Source: Thermodesulfobacteriaceae bacterium (lineage in GTDB: Bacteria > Desulfobacterota > Thermodesulfobacteria > Thermodesulfobacteriales > Thermodesulfobacteriaceae). Taken from it: 8,051 bases of DNA. A model generated the notes under the pieces. It was not told the origin of the DNA, searched no databases, and saw only the letters and a program-made list of their open reading frames with translations. Both the position numbers and the translations under genes were made by a program. Every line of letters begins with the position of its first letter. Within the stretch, counting starts at the first letter, position 1. Positions 5,997 to 8,051 of this stretch are shown here, in pieces. Where the stretch lies: assembly GCA_015494725.1 (NCBI GenBank), contig WGAR01000155.1, forward strand, positions 1-8,051, in the 5' to 3' direction.

Positions 5997-6624
5997 GGAT
6001 CTGCGTTTTGATCTTCAGATCATCGCCTCCTGGATCGAGCCCGGATCCAAGGTCATCGATCTGGGCTGCGGCCGGGGCGACCTCCTCCTTTATCTGCGAG
6101 AGCACAAGGGGGTCAAAGGGATCGGCATCGAAAAGGACGAGGCCGAGGTGAGAGAATGCATCCAGAAGGGACTCACCGTAATTCAGGGGGATCTCAACCA
6201 GGAGGTGCTGGACTATCCGGATCAGGCCTTCGATTATGTCATTCTGAGCCAGACCCTCCAGCAGATCTACACCCCGCACCTCCTTCTCCCTTCTCTTCTG
6301 AGGATAGGCCGGAGGGTCATCGTGAGTTTTCCCAACTTCGCTCACTGGACCATCCGTCTGGATCTCCTGCTCCACGGTCGGGCGCCCAAGAATCCGCAGC
6401 TTCCTTACGAGTGGTACGACAGCCCCAATATCCGGGTCATCACCATCAGGGACTTCCGGGAGTTCATCCACCGGCTGGGATATCGGGTGATCCGGGAGGC
6501 CCCGGTAAGTACCTATAACCAGGATCGACAGGGAAAGATCGTGAGAAGATGGGCCAACCTGCGGGCCACCTACGGAATATTCATGGTGGGGAAGGAAGAA
6601 AATGGGCGAAAAAACGGGAATTAA
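5980..6624 (+). CDS. metW: MetW, methyltransferase-fold partner of MetX
   Basis: This 214-aa protein has a class I SAM-methyltransferase fold, with the glycine-rich motif VIDLGCGRGDLL (D27-G33), an acidic loop IGIEKDE, and the MetW hallmark YVILSQTLQQI. PNFAHW follows in the second half. MetW is almost always encoded right after metX and is reported in some bacteria to be needed for, or to associate with, MetX activity; a catalysed methyl transfer is not established. The start is GTG 5980, with GGAGAGGG at 5966-5973 as Shine-Dalgarno, 17 nt inside the metX end. The reading frame is open further upstream, but those residues come from metX in another frame and show no MetW similarity. It overlaps the next gene by 23 nt. 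Confidence 0.92.
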   Translation: MSLSLKDLRFDLQIIASWIEPGSKVIDLGCGRGDLLLYLREHKGVKGIGIEKDEAEVRECIQKGLTVIQGDLNQEVLDYPDQAFDYVILSQTLQQIYTPHLLLPSLLRIGRRVIVSFPNFAHWTIRLDLLLHGRAPKNPQLPYEWYDSPNIRVITIRDFREFIHRLGYRVIREAPVSTYNQDRQGKIVRRWANLRATYGIFMVGKEENGRKNGN

Positions 6625-7546
6625 CTGGTACGGCGAACTCCATGCCGTGGTCCGGGAACTTGCAGAAACCTGGGAGGAGAGGGCCTACTGGGACGAGGCC
6701 GGCCCCATTCCCATCCCCTCGCAGGAGGAGGTCATCCGCATCCTTAAGCGGGCCCGAAGGATCCTCTTTCCGGGGTACTTTTCCTCGGCCAATATCAATC
6801 CGGAGAATCTCCCCTATTACCTGGGGGAGGAACTCAATCTCCTTTTTGAGGAACTTTCCCGCCAGATCAACCGGGCTTTCCGTTATCAGTCCCTGACCCG
6901 TGCCGGGAACCCCCCGCCGGGGGTGCGGGGAGAGGACCTGGCCCTCAGGTTCATCCAGCGACTTCCGGAGGTGAAACGCCTGCTCCTTACGGATGTGGAG
7001 GCCGCCTTCATGGGAGATCCGGCAGCCAAAAGCCGGCAGGAGGTCATCTTCTGTTATCCCGGTTTTCTGGCCATCACCGTCTATCGGCTGGCCCATGAAC
7101 TTTACCGGCTGAAGGTCCCCTATCTTCCGCGTATGATGACCGAATACGCCCACAGTCTCACCGGGATAGACATTCACCCCGGGGCCACCATCGGTGAGAG
7201 CTTCTTCATCGACCACGGCACCGGGGTGGTCATCGGAGAGACCACGGTCATCGGAAAAAGGGTGCGCATCTACCAGGGCGTAACCTTGGGGGCCCTTTCG
7301 GTCCCCAGGGAGGCGGTGGAGGAACTGCGTTATCGCAAGCGCCATCCCACCATTGAGGACGATGTCATCATCTATTCCAACGCCACCATCCTGGGCGGAA
7401 ATACGGTCATCGGCGCCCGTTCCATCATCGGAGGAAATGTCTGGATCACCGAGAGCATCCCTCCGGACACCAAGGTCTTTCTCAAGAAACCGGAACTGCG
7501 TCTTTTGCGGCGCAAAAGAGAGAAGTCTTCGGGAGGAACACTATGA
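6602..7546 (+). CDS. epsC: serine O-acetyltransferase, EpsC type
   Basis: This 314-aa enzyme makes O-acetylserine from serine and acetyl-CoA, the acceptor for cysteine synthase. The N-terminal ~180 residues are the helical domain of the long EpsC-type proteins. From about residue 188 a left-handed parallel beta-helix follows, with hexapeptide repeats. Catalytic D190 (DIHPG) and H205 (IDHGTG) have the same 15-residue spacing as D143/H158 of E. coli CysE. YQGVTLGALS and GGNTVIGARSIIGGNVWIT are also characteristic. The C-terminus is basic (LRLLRRKREKSSGGTL) and lacks the short Ile-terminated tail by which CysE commonly docks into CysK, so complex formation cannot be assumed. GAAGGAAG (6591-6598) precedes the ATG. 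It overlaps metW by 23 nt and cysK by 4 nt (ATGA), suggesting coupled translation. Confidence 0.92.
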   Translation: MGEKTGINWYGELHAVVRELAETWEERAYWDEAGPIPIPSQEEVIRILKRARRILFPGYFSSANINPENLPYYLGEELNLLFEELSRQINRAFRYQSLTRAGNPPPGVRGEDLALRFIQRLPEVKRLLLTDVEAAFMGDPAAKSRQEVIFCYPGFLAITVYRLAHELYRLKVPYLPRMMTEYAHSLTGIDIHPGATIGESFFIDHGTGVVIGETTVIGKRVRIYQGVTLGALSVPREAVEELRYRKRHPTIEDDVIIYSNATILGGNTVIGARSIIGGNVWITESIPPDTKVFLKKPELRLLRRKREKSSGGTL

Positions 7547-8051
7547 TCTGCGAGAGCATCACCGGGGTTATCGGGCGCACCCCTCTGGTGCGTCTTAAGC
7601 GCGTCGGCGAAAACCTGGATGTGGAGATTTACGGCAAACTCGAGGCCCAGAATCCTCTTTCCAGTGTCAAGGATCGCATAGGCTGGGCCATGATCGAGGA
7701 TGCGGAAAGGAGGGGGCTTCTCAGGCCCGGAGGAACCATTATAGAACCCACCAGCGGAAACACAGGGATAGCCCTGGCCTTCGTGTGCGCGGAAAGAGGG
7801 TATCGTCTGGTCCTTACCATGCCGGAGACCATGAGTCTGGAGAGAAGGGCTATTCTGAGGCATCTGGGAGCGGAGCTGGTGCTTACCCCCGGGGAGCTGG
7901 GCATGCGGGGAGCGGTGGAGAAGGCCCTGGAGCTCAGCCGGAAGATCCCCGGATCTTACATGCCCAACCAGTTTGCCAACCCGGCCAATCCGGAAATCCA
8001 TCGTCGCACCACCGCGGAGGAGATCTGGGAGGACACCCAGGGACGGGTGGA
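7543..8051 (+). CDS. cysK: cysteine synthase (O-acetylserine sulfhydrylase), 5' part, cut by the window end
   Basis: The visible 169 codons encode a fold-type II PLP enzyme that replaces the acetate of O-acetylserine with sulfide to make cysteine. It starts MICESITGVIGRTPLVRL. The PLP lysine is K43 in NPLSSVKDRIG, and PTSGNTGIALAF (69-80) is the substrate/phosphate loop. MPETMSLERRAILRHLGAELVLTP and MPNQFANPANPEIHRRTTAEEIW follow, both standard for CysK. The start is supported by GGGAGGA at 7531-7537 and by the 4-nt ATGA overlap with the serine acetyltransferase stop. The C-terminal half lies beyond the window. CysM or a cystathionine beta-synthase-like enzyme is possible without the rest, but context favours CysK. 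Confidence 0.93.
   Translation, partial: MICESITGVIGRTPLVRLKRVGENLDVEIYGKLEAQNPLSSVKDRIGWAMIEDAERRGLLRPGGTIIEPTSGNTGIALAFVCAERGYRLVLTMPETMSLERRAILRHLGAELVLTPGELGMRGAVEKALELSRKIPGSYMPNQFANPANPEIHRRTTAEEIWEDTQGRV

Overview
The window looks like ordinary chromosome from a moderately GC-rich, sulfur-using bacterium. The compact MetY-MetX-MetW-EpsC-CysK operon behind a divergent Rrf2 regulator, together with codon use dominated by G/C third positions, would fit a (possibly thermophilic) Thermodesulfobacteriota-type genome. That placement is inference from style and content; no ribosomal RNA or phylogenetic marker is present.

Layout. Bases 1-51 are the 5' half of a tRNA-Leu(UAG) on the minus strand, cut by the window edge. 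Bases 266-3032 hold three head-to-tail overlapping plus-strand genes: a flippase-like integral membrane protein, a GT4 glycosyltransferase and a CE4 polysaccharide deacetylase. Together they read as a small envelope glycan or glycolipid cassette. The flippase gene carries a sharply AT-rich middle section, lacks the first membrane helix usual for its family, and is preceded by a 15-codon ORF with a strong Shine-Dalgarno whose stop overlaps the flippase ATG. Bases 2941-3444 are an Rrf2-family regulator on the minus strand, with three cysteines placed like Fe-S ligands. Its 3' end overlaps the deacetylase 3' end by 92 nt.

Bases 3445-3555 are a compact divergent control region. It holds two good sigma-70-type promoters back to back (17-bp spacers in both directions) and an imperfect palindrome over the rightward promoter. 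The leftward promoter sits so close to the Rrf2 ATG that the regulator's mRNA should be leaderless or nearly so.

Bases 3556-8051 are one tightly packed operon: metY (O-acetylhomoserine sulfhydrylase), metX (homoserine O-acetyltransferase), metW, an EpsC-type serine O-acetyltransferase, and the start of a cysteine synthase that runs off the window. MetX activates homoserine and MetY adds sulfide to give homocysteine; EpsC activates serine and CysK adds sulfide to give cysteine. The operon therefore holds both branches of direct sulfide fixation into amino acids, probably under the Rrf2 regulator. I found no mobile element, CRISPR array, riboswitch or clear intrinsic terminator.
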